DNA of 64,000 nt from Frigoribacterium sp. PhB24 (GTDB lineage Bacteria; Actinomycetota; Actinomycetes; Actinomycetales; Microbacteriaceae). The stretch spans positions 186,001-250,000 of the forward strand of contig NZ_RKIC01000010.1 in the NCBI RefSeq assembly GCF_003755185.1. The letters run 5' to 3'. Positions 16,722-24,079 of this stretch are shown piece after piece. The translations under genes and the position numbers were made by a program. Below the pieces are notes generated by a model, which was not told the origin of the DNA, made no database searches, and worked only from the letters and a program-made list of their open reading frames with translations. Within the stretch, counting starts at the first letter, position 1; each line of letters starts with the position of its first letter.

Positions 16722-17321
16722 ATGAGAAAACTGGTCACATCCCGCTTTCTTAGCATCGCGGGCGCGACCGCAGCACTAGCTCTGATGCTCGGGGGCGCGG
16801 CTCCTGCGAACGCGGCAACGCCGCCTCACGAGGGGCAGATCCCGGTGTCCGCGACCGATGGTGAAGAAGGCGCCGACTTCACCGACTTCGGCGTTGTAGT
16901 AGAGGGCACATTTCCGGCGTCAGGCCCCGCAGGCTTCGCAGCGCCAAGCACAACCAACCTCCGACGCGTCAGTTTCGGGCCTTGCACGCTGTACCCATCT
17001 TATGCTCACGCACGGAAGTCTGGTAACTGGCTCGTCGTAGGAAGCAAGCCCTACACGAATTGTTCAAAACGGGTGACATCGATCCATCAAAAAACTACCG
17101 TCTATAAAGTTCTTGTGCCAGGAGTCAATATGACCTACGCCTCGTATTCAGGAGGCAACCGTGGAGAAAGTCGCTACGAGCAAAGAAACATTGATCCGCA
17201 TTGCAAGAACACGAAACGCACGACATGGTTCACCGTCACAAACGGGACGGTTGTCTCCGGCGGTAAGTCCTATTACGCGCAAACCGTCGGCCCCAAAAGA
17301 ACCTTGGCCTGCGGCACCTAG
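16722..17321 (+). CDS. secreted four-cysteine protein of unknown function
   Basis: A 199-aa precursor with a Sec signal (1-31, ending APANA) and a mature part with four cysteines (GPCTLYPSY, YTNCSKRV, DPHCKNT, TLACG) that probably form two disulfides. The C-terminal half is basic, aromatic and beta-rich. The start is fixed by GGGGAG six bases upstream. The codons are markedly AT-richer than neighbours, suggesting acquisition by transfer. I do not know its function. Related-looking Cys-patterned secreted proteins occur in actinobacteria as hypotheticals. Confidence 0.8.
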   Translation: MRKLVTSRFLSIAGATAALALMLGGAAPANAATPPHEGQIPVSATDGEEGADFTDFGVVVEGTFPASGPAGFAAPSTTNLRRVSFGPCTLYPSYAHARKSGNWLVVGSKPYTNCSKRVTSIHQKTTVYKVLVPGVNMTYASYSGGNRGESRYEQRNIDPHCKNTKRTTWFTVTNGTVVSGGKSYYAQTVGPKRTLACGT

Positions 17322-17352
17322 TATGAGAAAAGAATCAGAGAATGGAGCCGAC

Positions 17353-17556
17353 GTGACTACACCAGCAGCGGTGTGGATTGTTCTCCAGGACGCGTATGAC
17401 AGCGAAACGGTCCTGGGAGTATTTGGGGACATGGATGCGGCCGATGCGTACGCCGACTCTGTCCGGCCCCGATTTCCTGACGGGGCCATTTTCTACACCT
17501 GCTACCCCGTCGGGTGGACTCATGATGAAAATGCTACGAGGTACAAGTCTCGCTGA
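17353..17556 (+). CDS. small cytosolic protein next to the secreted protein
   Basis: A 67-aa protein (TTPAAVWIVLQDAYDSE...) with alternating strands and one helix rich in Asp/Ala, no signal peptide and one Cys. GTG 17353 is preferred over ATG 17323 because GGAG lies five to six bases upstream of the GTG. It begins 31 bases after the secreted protein gene, on the same strand, so cotranscription is likely. A small intracellular partner beside a secreted protein can be an immunity or chaperone protein, but nothing in the sequence proves that. Confidence 0.6.
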   Translation: MTTPAAVWIVLQDAYDSETVLGVFGDMDAADAYADSVRPRFPDGAIFYTCYPVGWTHDENATRYKSR

Positions 17557-17613
17557 CGCATGGAGCGCTCCGGCCACGACGTTGGCGACACGTTAATTTG
17601 ACAAGCCGAACGC

Positions 17614-17684
17614 ATCGACGACCCGCGCCTCCCGGGCCGCCTCGCCCCGCGACGAGCGGGGCGGGGCCGACCCCGGAGGCGCGG
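17614..17684. repeat. right copy of the 71-bp hairpin direct repeat
   Basis: Identical to the unit at 15912-16006 apart from that copy's internal 24-bp duplication. It lies 57 bases after the small island gene and ends 32 bases before the next gene start. Confidence 0.85.
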
Positions 17685-17716
17685 TGCGCGCAGCACTCTC
17701 GGCGTACGGTCGAGCG

Positions 17717-18352
17717 ATGAGCAGCGCGACCCCCGACCAGCGGTTCCACGGACGCATCGCCGGCTTCGGCACGACCTCCGGGACGCGTGTCGTCGTCGGT
17801 CTGTGGAACCGTTCGCCGTTGGGCCGTTTCGTCGACGTGATGGTCGAGACCGCCGACGGTCATCGAGTGCTCCTGGCTCCGTCACAGGCCGTCGCCGACT
17901 ACGTGTCCTCGACATACACGTTCGACGAGGTGCGGGTGCAGCCCGTCTCGTGGCGCGGCGTCGACCGGACGCTGCGGGTCTCGGCCGGCCCCGACGATGC
18001 GGGCGGCGACGTGCTCGACCTGTCGCTCGAGATCGGGCCCGTGTCGCCGCTCGGCCGGCTGCTGCGGCTCGTGCCCCGGGCGTTCGCGACCCGGCCCGGC
18101 TGGCTGACGCTGATCGACCCGGTCGCCCGCCTGCTCGTTCCCGGGGCGCGCACCGCGGGCACGGCGGGCGGCGGCCGACGCGAGTACTACGGCGTGACGC
18201 TGGCCCGCCGCGTCGTCGCGGTCGACGCGCGTCTCGACGGTCGCGCGCTTGGGGCCCTGGCCCCGCTCGACCCGCCCGTCCGCTTCGGCTTCGGTTCGGC
18301 GCCCGCCGACCCGAGCCTCGTCGACGTCACCACGACCATCCGCGAGCGCTGA
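17717..18352 (+). CDS. conserved-looking hypothetical protein
   Basis: A 211-aa soluble protein with no signal peptide, beta-rich at first (FHGRIAGFGTTSGTRVVVGLW), with a central segment on VSPLGRLLRLVPRAFATRPGW. I do not recognise a family. TACGGT at 17705-17710, six bases before ATG 17717, supports this start and a leaderless transcript; an upstream in-frame Met at 17684 would fall inside the repeat. It is followed by a 15-bp inverted repeat. Confidence 0.75.
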   Translation: MSSATPDQRFHGRIAGFGTTSGTRVVVGLWNRSPLGRFVDVMVETADGHRVLLAPSQAVADYVSSTYTFDEVRVQPVSWRGVDRTLRVSAGPDDAGGDVLDLSLEIGPVSPLGRLLRLVPRAFATRPGWLTLIDPVARLLVPGARTAGTAGGGRREYYGVTLARRVVAVDARLDGRALGALAPLDPPVRFGFGSAPADPSLVDVTTTIRER

Positions 18353-18407
18353 CCGCGCCCGACCGCCACCCGTCCGCCGGCCTGCCCCGACCCGTTGCGC
18401 ATTGCGC

Positions 18408-18449
18408 TTCGTGCACCGCACCCTGGCTAGAGGCGGTGCGGTGCACGAA
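18408..18449. terminator. 15-bp perfect inverted repeat after hypothetical gene
   Basis: Arms at 18408-18422 (TTCGTGCACCGCACC) and 18435-18449 with a 12-base loop. A second, outer pair CGTTGCGC / GCGCAACG (about 18393 and 18486) encloses it. No T-tract follows. It may end the upstream transcript or act as an operator for the monooxygenase gene. Confidence 0.5.
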
Positions 18450-18543
18450 ACGCGGTGCCCGAGGCACTGCCGCCCGCGCGCCGTGGCGCAACGCGGGGTC
18501 ACGAACCGGGGGACGAGGAGGCGCGGTGCGGCACAGTAGGACG

Positions 18544-19962
18544 GTGAGCACCGCAGACACCCCCGCGTCCGATCCGACCACCGCCGTCCCCGCCGCGAAG
18601 AAGAAGTTGATCCTCAACCTCTTCGAGATGAACTGCGTCGGGCACATCACGCACGGACTCTGGCGGTTGCCGCACAACCACCGCAGCGAGTACAAAGACC
18701 TGGCGTACTGGCTCGAGCTGGCCCGCCTGGCCGAACGCGGCGGTTTCGACGCGATCTTCATCGCCGACGTGCTGGGTGCCTACGACGTCTTCGGCGACAG
18801 CGCGGCGCCGGCCCTGCTCGAGGGGATTCAGGCGCCGAACAACGACCCGATGATGGTCGTCCCGGCGATGGCCGCGGTGACCGAGCACCTCGGCTTCGGC
18901 ATCACCTTCTCGACGAGCTACGAGCCGCCGTTCGCCTTCGCGCGGCGCATGTCGACGCTCGACCACCTCACGAAGGGGCGCGTCGGCTGGAACGTCGTCA
19001 CGTCGTACCTGCCGAACGCCGCGCGCAACTTCGGCCTCGACGCCGAGATCCCCAAGGCCGAGCGCTACGCCCGTGCCGCCGAGTACCTCGACGTGCTCTA
19101 CAAGCTGTGGGAGGGCTCGTGGGAGGACGACGCCGTCGTCGCCGACCCCACCGCGGACGGCCTCCGGCCCGGTTCGGGCGTCTACACCGACCCGGCCAAG
19201 GTCCACGCGATCGACCACGTCGGCGAGCACTTCCGGGTCGCCGGCCCGCATCTCAGCGAGCCGTCGCCGCAGCGCACGCCCGTGCTCTTCCTGGCCACCG
19301 CGTCGCCGAAGGGCGTGGAGCAGGCGGCCCGCAACGCCGAGGTCGTCTTCACCGGCGGGCCCGCCGTGAGGGCGGTCGGTGCCGCCACGCGCGAGGCGGC
19401 CGTCGCGGCCGGGCGCTCCGCGGACGACGTGTCGTTCATCGTCCAGGCCGGCGTCATCACGGGCGAGACCGACGAGGTCGTCGCCGAGAAGCTCGCGCTC
19501 TACCGCTCGTTCGCCAGCGAGCAGGGCAAGCTGGTCCACCGCAGCATCCCGTTCGACGCCCCGTCGCACCCCCGCGACCGCACGGTGCGCGAGGCGCTCG
19601 AGGCCGAGGGGCGGCTCGACCACCCGGGGGCCGCGGCGCTCCCGCTCGACATCACGGTGGGTCAGCTGATCGACTCGGTCGACGAGGCCTGGGGCGGCAC
19701 GTTCTTCGTCGCGGGCACCCCCACGGTCGTGGCCGACGCCATCGAGCGCTGGCTCGACGACGAAGGCATCGACGGCATCAACCTGCGTCAGTACCACTCG
19801 TTCGACACGCTGAAGGACTTCGTCGACCTGGTCGTGCCCGAGCTGCGTCGTCGGGGTCGGCTGCGCGAGTCGTACGTGCCCGGCGAGACGCTGCGCGAGC
19901 GGTTGACCGGCGGTGGGCCCCGGCTGCCCGGGACGCATCCTGCGGCTGCCTACCGACGCTGA
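18544..19962 (+). CDS. LLM-class FMN-dependent monooxygenase, NtaA/SnaA/DszA type
   Basis: A 472-aa flavin-dependent monooxygenase of the nitrilotriacetate/pristinamycin/dibenzothiophene-sulfone group. Recognisable are LNLFEMNCVGHITHGLW at the start, EPPFAFARRMSTLDHLTKGRVGWNVVTS, and FVAGTPTVVADAIERWLDDEGIDG near the end. It needs reduced FMN from a separate reductase, not seen nearby. GTG 18544 lies six bases after CACAGT (leaderless pattern). The substrate is unknown; many relatives act on chelators or sulfur compounds. Confidence 0.9.
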   Translation: MSTADTPASDPTTAVPAAKKKLILNLFEMNCVGHITHGLWRLPHNHRSEYKDLAYWLELARLAERGGFDAIFIADVLGAYDVFGDSAAPALLEGIQAPNNDPMMVVPAMAAVTEHLGFGITFSTSYEPPFAFARRMSTLDHLTKGRVGWNVVTSYLPNAARNFGLDAEIPKAERYARAAEYLDVLYKLWEGSWEDDAVVADPTADGLRPGSGVYTDPAKVHAIDHVGEHFRVAGPHLSEPSPQRTPVLFLATASPKGVEQAARNAEVVFTGGPAVRAVGAATREAAVAAGRSADDVSFIVQAGVITGETDEVVAEKLALYRSFASEQGKLVHRSIPFDAPSHPRDRTVREALEAEGRLDHPGAAALPLDITVGQLIDSVDEAWGGTFFVAGTPTVVADAIERWLDDEGIDGINLRQYHSFDTLKDFVDLVVPELRRRGRLRESYVPGETLRERLTGGGPRLPGTHPAAAYRR

Positions 19963-20031
19963 GCCCAGGAGGCGCGGCGCGGGTGGGCGCACCGCTCCCG
20001 TCGGGGCGCGGTGCGCGGTGCGCGGGGCGCC

Positions 20032-20511
20032 TCAGCGCGCGGCGGGGCTGCGGTACCGCGCGGGGACCGGCGGGACCCGCAGCCACGTGGTCCGGCTACC
20101 GCCGCGGGCGTCCGACCACTCCACGAAGACGGTGCCGAGGGCGACCAGCGCGTCCAGCTCGACCGGGGTGGCGATGCCGAGCAGGGCCCCGGGGCGCAGT
20201 TTGTCGCGACCACGGACGGGCCCGCCGGGCAGGTCGACGAGCACGTCGCGAACCGGTCGTCCCACCGTGCGGAGCACCAGGCAGGTGCCGAGGGGCAGGC
20301 TCGGGTCGCTGCCGTCGTTCGGCAGGTCGAGCCAGGACAGCACGAAGGCGGCGGGCCGACGCAGCCGGGTGGCACGCTCGCGCCGAGGGCGCGTCGGGCG
20401 GGTCGCCGTCGCCGGGGCGGCCACGACGGTCGCGGCGGGGTCGAGCGTGGTCGCGGCGTCCGAGGGATCGGTGGTGCCCGGGCGTCCGGTGTCGGGCTCT
20501 GCGGTGTCCAT
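20032..20511 (-). CDS. hypothetical protein
   Basis: A 159-aa protein starting at ATG 20511, with GGGGGA nine bases upstream. The first 55 residues are low-complexity (Asp/Thr/Ala/Pro). The rest looks like a folded beta-rich domain (SWLDLPNDGSDPSLPLGTC, LVALGTVFVEWSDARGG). The frame is open to 20718 but the extension looks non-coding. No family is recognised. It is convergent with the monooxygenase gene, the stops being 69 bases apart. Confidence 0.55.
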   Translation of the reverse strand: MDTAEPDTGRPGTTDPSDAATTLDPAATVVAAPATATRPTRPRRERATRLRRPAAFVLSWLDLPNDGSDPSLPLGTCLVLRTVGRPVRDVLVDLPGGPVRGRDKLRPGALLGIATPVELDALVALGTVFVEWSDARGGSRTTWLRVPPVPARYRSPAAR

Positions 20512-20697
20512 CGTGTTCTGTTCCCCCGAAGTCGTGGTGTCGTCCGTGGCCGTGTCGTCGTCGACGTGGCTCTCGAACGGCTCCGTCCAGCGAACCGCAC
20601 CCGGGCGTGGGGGACAACGGGGCACGGCCACCCAGTACGGGGGTGGGGCGGTCCCCAATCCGGGGGACGCGGATCGGGGGACGTCGTGTCGTCTGGC

Positions 20698-20794
20698 TAG
20701 GCTCGACGGGTGCACCACCGTCGCGCACGAGAACGCCGAGATGTCACGACCTGCCGCTCACCTTCTTTCTCGAGCGGCATGTCGTGACATCTCG
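20698..20794 (+). promoter_or_regulatory. leaderless 25-codon ORF overlapping a strong hairpin (possible attenuator)
   Basis: TAGGCT (20698-20703) stands six bases before GTG 20710, which opens a 25-codon ORF (MHHRRARERRDVTTCRSPSF and five more residues) ending at TGA 20785-20787. The second half of the ORF lies in a hairpin: 14-bp arms 20737-20750 and 20781-20794, plus inner 7-bp arms 20753-20759 and 20772-20778, all perfect. The stop codon is inside the right arm. This is the geometry expected of a translated leader that affects folding upstream of the alditol oxidase gene. Confidence 0.5.
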
Positions 20795-20815
20795 CCCAGG
20801 GCGCCGCAGCGAGGC

Positions 20816-20831
20816 GAGTGAGCGCTCACTC
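20816..20831 (+). promoter_or_regulatory. LacI-type operator upstream of alditol oxidase
   Basis: Perfect 16-bp palindrome GAGTGAGCGCTCACTC. It overlaps the -35 region of a promoter whose -10 is TAGACT (20850-20855), so bound repressor would block polymerase. Its core is the same as at 23718 and 29319. Confidence 0.8.
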
Positions 20832-20886
20832 CGCGCCTCGAGGCTCGCCTAGACTCGACGGAGCACCCCGAGCCGAAGGAGTCTCC

Positions 20887-22143
20887 ATGCAGAACTGGGC
20901 CGCCAACGTCGAGTACTCGACCACCGACCTGCGTCGCCCCACGAGCCTCGACGAGCTGCGTGACGTCGTCACCGGCAGCCGTCGCGTCAAGGCCCTGGGC
21001 TCGCGTCACTCGTTCAACCGGGTCGCCGACACCGACGGCACCCTCGTCTCGCTCGAGGCGCTCGGCACCCCCGTCGAGATCGACTCGGCCGCGGGTACCG
21101 TCCGCGTCGGCGCCGGCACGACGCACGCCGCGCTCGCCGGCGAGCTGCAGCGTCGCGGCCTGGCCCTCCACAACCTCGCCTCGCTGCCGCACATCTCGGT
21201 TGCCGGTGCGGTCCAGACCGGCACACACGGCTCCGGTGTCGGCAACCCCGCCCTCTCGGCCGGCGTCCGCGCCGTCGAGCTGGTCCGGGCCGACGGCAGC
21301 CTCGAGACCGTCCGCCGCGGTGACGACGCGTTCGGCGCCTCCGTCGTCTCGCTCGGTGCCGTGGGTGTCGTCACGGCCCTCGAACTCGACACCGTGCCCA
21401 CCTTCGACGTCGAGCAGACCATCCACGAGCACCTGCCCTGGGCGGCCGCCCTCGAGCACCTCGACGCCGTGCTGGCCAGCGCCTACAGCCTGAGCTTCTT
21501 CACGCGCTACGACGGGGACGGGGTCGACCAGGTCTGGTCGAAGCACCGGGTCGGTGACGAGGTGGGCCTCGACCTGCGCGAGCTCGGCGCGGTGCGGGCC
21601 GACGCGACCACGCACATGATCCCCGGGGCCGAGACGGCGGCCGTGACGCAGCAGGGCGGCGTGGCCGGCCCGTGGCTCGAGCGCCTGCCGCACTTCCGTT
21701 TCGACTTCACGCCGAGCGCCGGCGAAGAGATCCAGAGCGAGTTCTTGATCCCCGCCGAGCACGCCGCCGCCGCCATCGAGGGGCTGCGGGGCATCGCGCA
21801 CACCTTCGCCGACGTGCTGATGGTCAGCGAGATCCGCACGATCGCCCCCGACGACGCCTGGATCAGCCCGAGCAGCGGCCGCCAGAGCGTGGCCTTCCAC
21901 TTCACCTGGCACCGCCGCCCCGACGAGGTGCTGGCCGCCCTGCCCGAGATCGAGCGGGTGCTCGGAGCGTTCGACGCGCGCGCGCACTGGGGCAAGGTCT
22001 CGACCGCCACGCACGCCGAGCTGCGCCGCGTGTATCCGCGTCTCGGCGACTTCGCCGCCCACGTCGAGTCGGTCGACCCCGAGGGCCGCTTCCGCAACCC
22101 GTTCCTGTCCGCGTCCGTCCTCGGAGAGCCCGCCCATGTCTGA
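20887..22143 (+). CDS. alditol oxidase-like FAD protein (D-arabinono-1,4-lactone oxidase family)
   Basis: A 418-aa VAO-type flavoenzyme. The N-terminal FAD domain has ALGSRHSFNRV, whose His is the covalent FAD attachment site in AldO of Streptomyces, then LPHISVAGAVQTGTHGSG. The C-terminal half matches the ALO domain (HWGKVSTA, then DPEGRFRNPFL). AldO oxidises xylitol, sorbitol and similar polyols with oxygen. AAGGAG precedes ATG 20887. It overlaps the aldose epimerase gene by eight bases and has a LacI-type operator upstream, tying it to the pentose genes downstream. A paralogue is at 60354-61631. Confidence 0.88.
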   Translation: MQNWAANVEYSTTDLRRPTSLDELRDVVTGSRRVKALGSRHSFNRVADTDGTLVSLEALGTPVEIDSAAGTVRVGAGTTHAALAGELQRRGLALHNLASLPHISVAGAVQTGTHGSGVGNPALSAGVRAVELVRADGSLETVRRGDDAFGASVVSLGAVGVVTALELDTVPTFDVEQTIHEHLPWAAALEHLDAVLASAYSLSFFTRYDGDGVDQVWSKHRVGDEVGLDLRELGAVRADATTHMIPGAETAAVTQQGGVAGPWLERLPHFRFDFTPSAGEEIQSEFLIPAEHAAAAIEGLRGIAHTFADVLMVSEIRTIAPDDAWISPSSGRQSVAFHFTWHRRPDEVLAALPEIERVLGAFDARAHWGKVSTATHAELRRVYPRLGDFAAHVESVDPEGRFRNPFLSASVLGEPAHV

Positions 22144-23191
22144 GCCCACCCCTGTCGCGTCGGTGCCGCCGCCCGGCAGCACGCCTCCCGCCGTCGCCCC
22201 CGCGCCGGGCGCGCCGCCGACCGCGAGGCTCGTCACGTCGGCGCTGCCCGTGTCGGGCGCGCAGGTCGTGCTCGAGCGTGGCGGCTACCGTGCCGAGGTG
22301 GCCGGGGTGGGTGCCACGCTGCGCACGCTCACGTTCGAGGGTCGCGACCTGGTCGTGCCGTTCGACGCCGACGAGGTGCGGCCCGGCTTCCGCGGTGCCC
22401 TGCTCGCCCCGTGGCCCAACCGCGTCACCGACGGGCGCTACGAGCGCGACGGCGTCGAGCACCAGTTGCCGCTCAACGAGGTCGAACGCGGCCACGCCCT
22501 GCACGGTCTGGCGCACTGGGCCGACTGGACGATCGACCAGGCCCAGGCCGCGCGGGCCTCGGCCTCGTTCGTGCTCGCGCCGAGCGACGGTTACCCGTGG
22601 CGGCTGGCGCTGTCGGTCGTCTACGAGCTGACCGACGACGGGCTCACGACGACCGTCACGGCCCGCAACGCAGGGACGGGCGTCGCCCCCTACGGCACCG
22701 CCCCGCACCCGTACCTGGTCGCCGGCGAAGGCCGCGTCGACGACTGGACGTTCACGCTGCCCGCCGCGAGCTACCTCGAGGTGACCGACGACCGACTCGT
22801 GCCCGTCGGTACCCGCCCGGTCGGCGACCGCGAGGGCTTCGACTTCCGTGAGGGTCATGCGATCGGCGACCTCTTCGTCGACCACGCCTTCACCGACCTC
22901 GCGTCCGCCGCGGTCGACGCCGTCGACGGCCCGGCCGGCCCCGGTCAGGAGGCGCGGGTCACCGCCACGGTCACCGCGCGCGACGGACACGGGGTCACGA
23001 TGTCGTGGGGCGCCGAGCTGCCCTGGGTGCAGGTGCACACCGCCGACCGCCCGGAGCCCGAGAACGACCGCATCGGCCTGGCCGTCGAGCCGATGACGTG
23101 CCCGCCCGACGCCTTCAACTCGGGCGACGACCTCGTGCTGCTCGCGCCCGGCGAAGCCCACACGGCCAGCTGGACCATCACGGCGTTCTAG
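22136..23191 (+). CDS. aldose 1-epimerase (galactose mutarotase-like)
   Basis: A 351-aa mutarotase-fold protein that interconverts sugar anomers in the cytosol. Catalytic landmarks are the His in RGHALHGLAHW, the His in GTAPHPYLVAG and the acidic residue in AVEPMTCPPDAFNSG. A Pro/Ala-rich 30-residue leader precedes the fold. It is translationally coupled to the alditol oxidase gene (8-base overlap). A copy of the AGGAGGCGCGGGT word lies inside the gene near 22948, encoding the surface segment GQEARV. Confidence 0.9.
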   Translation: MSEPTPVASVPPPGSTPPAVAPAPGAPPTARLVTSALPVSGAQVVLERGGYRAEVAGVGATLRTLTFEGRDLVVPFDADEVRPGFRGALLAPWPNRVTDGRYERDGVEHQLPLNEVERGHALHGLAHWADWTIDQAQAARASASFVLAPSDGYPWRLALSVVYELTDDGLTTTVTARNAGTGVAPYGTAPHPYLVAGEGRVDDWTFTLPAASYLEVTDDRLVPVGTRPVGDREGFDFREGHAIGDLFVDHAFTDLASAAVDAVDGPAGPGQEARVTATVTARDGHGVTMSWGAELPWVQVHTADRPEPENDRIGLAVEPMTCPPDAFNSGDDLVLLAPGEAHTASWTITAF

Positions 23192-23203
23192 CGTGGCCTG
23201 ACA

Positions 23204-23257
23204 CCCCCGAACCGGCACGACACCCCACGAGCCCGGGGTGTCGTGCTGGTTCGGGGG
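23204..23257. terminator. bidirectional terminator after aldose epimerase
   Basis: 23-bp inverted repeat with one G-U pair (arms 23204-23226 and 23235-23257) and an 8-base loop, between convergent genes. Confidence 0.85.
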
Positions 23258-23275
23258 CGCCGCGCCGCGCCGCCC

Positions 23276-23581
23276 TCACACGGCGACGAGCGGCTCGGTC
23301 TGCCAGGTCATCGCCGAGACCGTGCCGGGCAGGCAGCGCTCGAGTGCTGCCTCGAGCGCTCGGCGCGTGCGGCGTGCGGTCAGCTCGTCCCGCACGACGA
23401 CGTCGAACCGCAGGGCCTCGGGCAGCTCGGTCAGCAGCACGGTCCCGGCATCGGCGAGCTGCACGAGGTACTGGCCGACCTCGACCCGTGCCGCCCGGTG
23501 CTCGGCCAGCAGGCGACGCGACAACCAGAACAGGCCGGCGGCGTCGTGGGCCGTGTGGACGGTCGCGGTCACGGTCATCAT
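23276..23581 (-). CDS. hypothetical protein
   Basis: A 101-aa soluble protein of alpha/beta appearance (GLFWLSRRLLAEHRAARVEV, LVQLADAGTVLLTELPEALRFDVVVRDELT). It starts at one of two adjacent ATG codons (23581 or 23578). CACAGT lies six bases upstream of 23581 on the minus strand, matching the leaderless pattern. No recognised family. It is divergent from the ABC importer leader. Confidence 0.65.
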   Translation of the reverse strand: MMTVTATVHTAHDAAGLFWLSRRLLAEHRAARVEVGQYLVQLADAGTVLLTELPEALRFDVVVRDELTARRTRRALEAALERCLPGTVSAMTWQTEPLVAV

Positions 23582-23672
23582 GCCCACACTGTGCCGTGAC
23601 GACCGCTCACGCGCGTGAACGGCGTGTGGCGAACGTGTAAAACCTGTCGCGACACGCCGGGCGCGACCCGAC

Positions 23673-23701
23673 TTGACAAGCACCTGCACCTCGTTCATTA
23701 T
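23673..23701 (+). promoter_or_regulatory. sigma-70 type promoter of the sugar ABC importer
   Basis: TTGACA (23673-23678), 17-base spacer, CATTAT (23696-23701): a near-consensus housekeeping promoter, rare in such GC-rich sequence. Confidence 0.85.
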
Positions 23702-23717
23702 TGCCCAGCACCACTCG

Positions 23718-23733
23718 ATGTGAGCGCTCACAT
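23718..23733 (+). promoter_or_regulatory. LacI-type operator of the sugar ABC importer
   Basis: Perfect palindrome ATGTGAGCGCTCACAT placed about +10 to +25 relative to the start expected from the promoter at 23673-23701. It is well positioned to block initiation. Confidence 0.88.
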
Positions 23734-23826
23734 TTTCAGGTCAGCGCTCGACCGTCCTCGCGACGGGCCATCATGCTCCACGCCGCGACACCCCCAGCCA
23801 CACGTTTCCTGACGAAGAGGTCAACC

Positions 23827-23916
23827 GTGAACAGCTCCTCCCTCCGCCGCCCGGTCGCTCGACCGGTCGTCCGCACGTCGCCCGCCTCGCGCCTCCTCGC
23901 GGCCGCTCCGGCCTGA
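23827..23916 (+). CDS. possible 29-aa leader peptide in the importer 5' UTR
   Basis: GTG-started frame, MNSSSLRRPVARPVVRTS continuing to 29 aa, preceded by GAAGAGG at a plausible distance. It lies in the 370-base leader between the operator and the binding-protein gene. Its first bases (CAACCGTGAA...GCTCCTC) echo the start region of the binding-protein gene at 24075-24095. It could be a regulatory leader or chance. Confidence 0.25.
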   Translation: MNSSSLRRPVARPVVRTSPASRLLAAAPA

Positions 23917-24079
23917 CGTCCCCTCAGCCCCGACGGGCGGCCCTCGAGCACCCGTCGGCCCGGCGCGTCCCCGGCCACCCGAGCCGTCGAGCGCCAGCAC
24001 CACAGAGATCCCTCTCACAGCACCATCACCCGTCATCGACGACGCCGTCGAGATGACACCTGACACGAATGGAACAACC

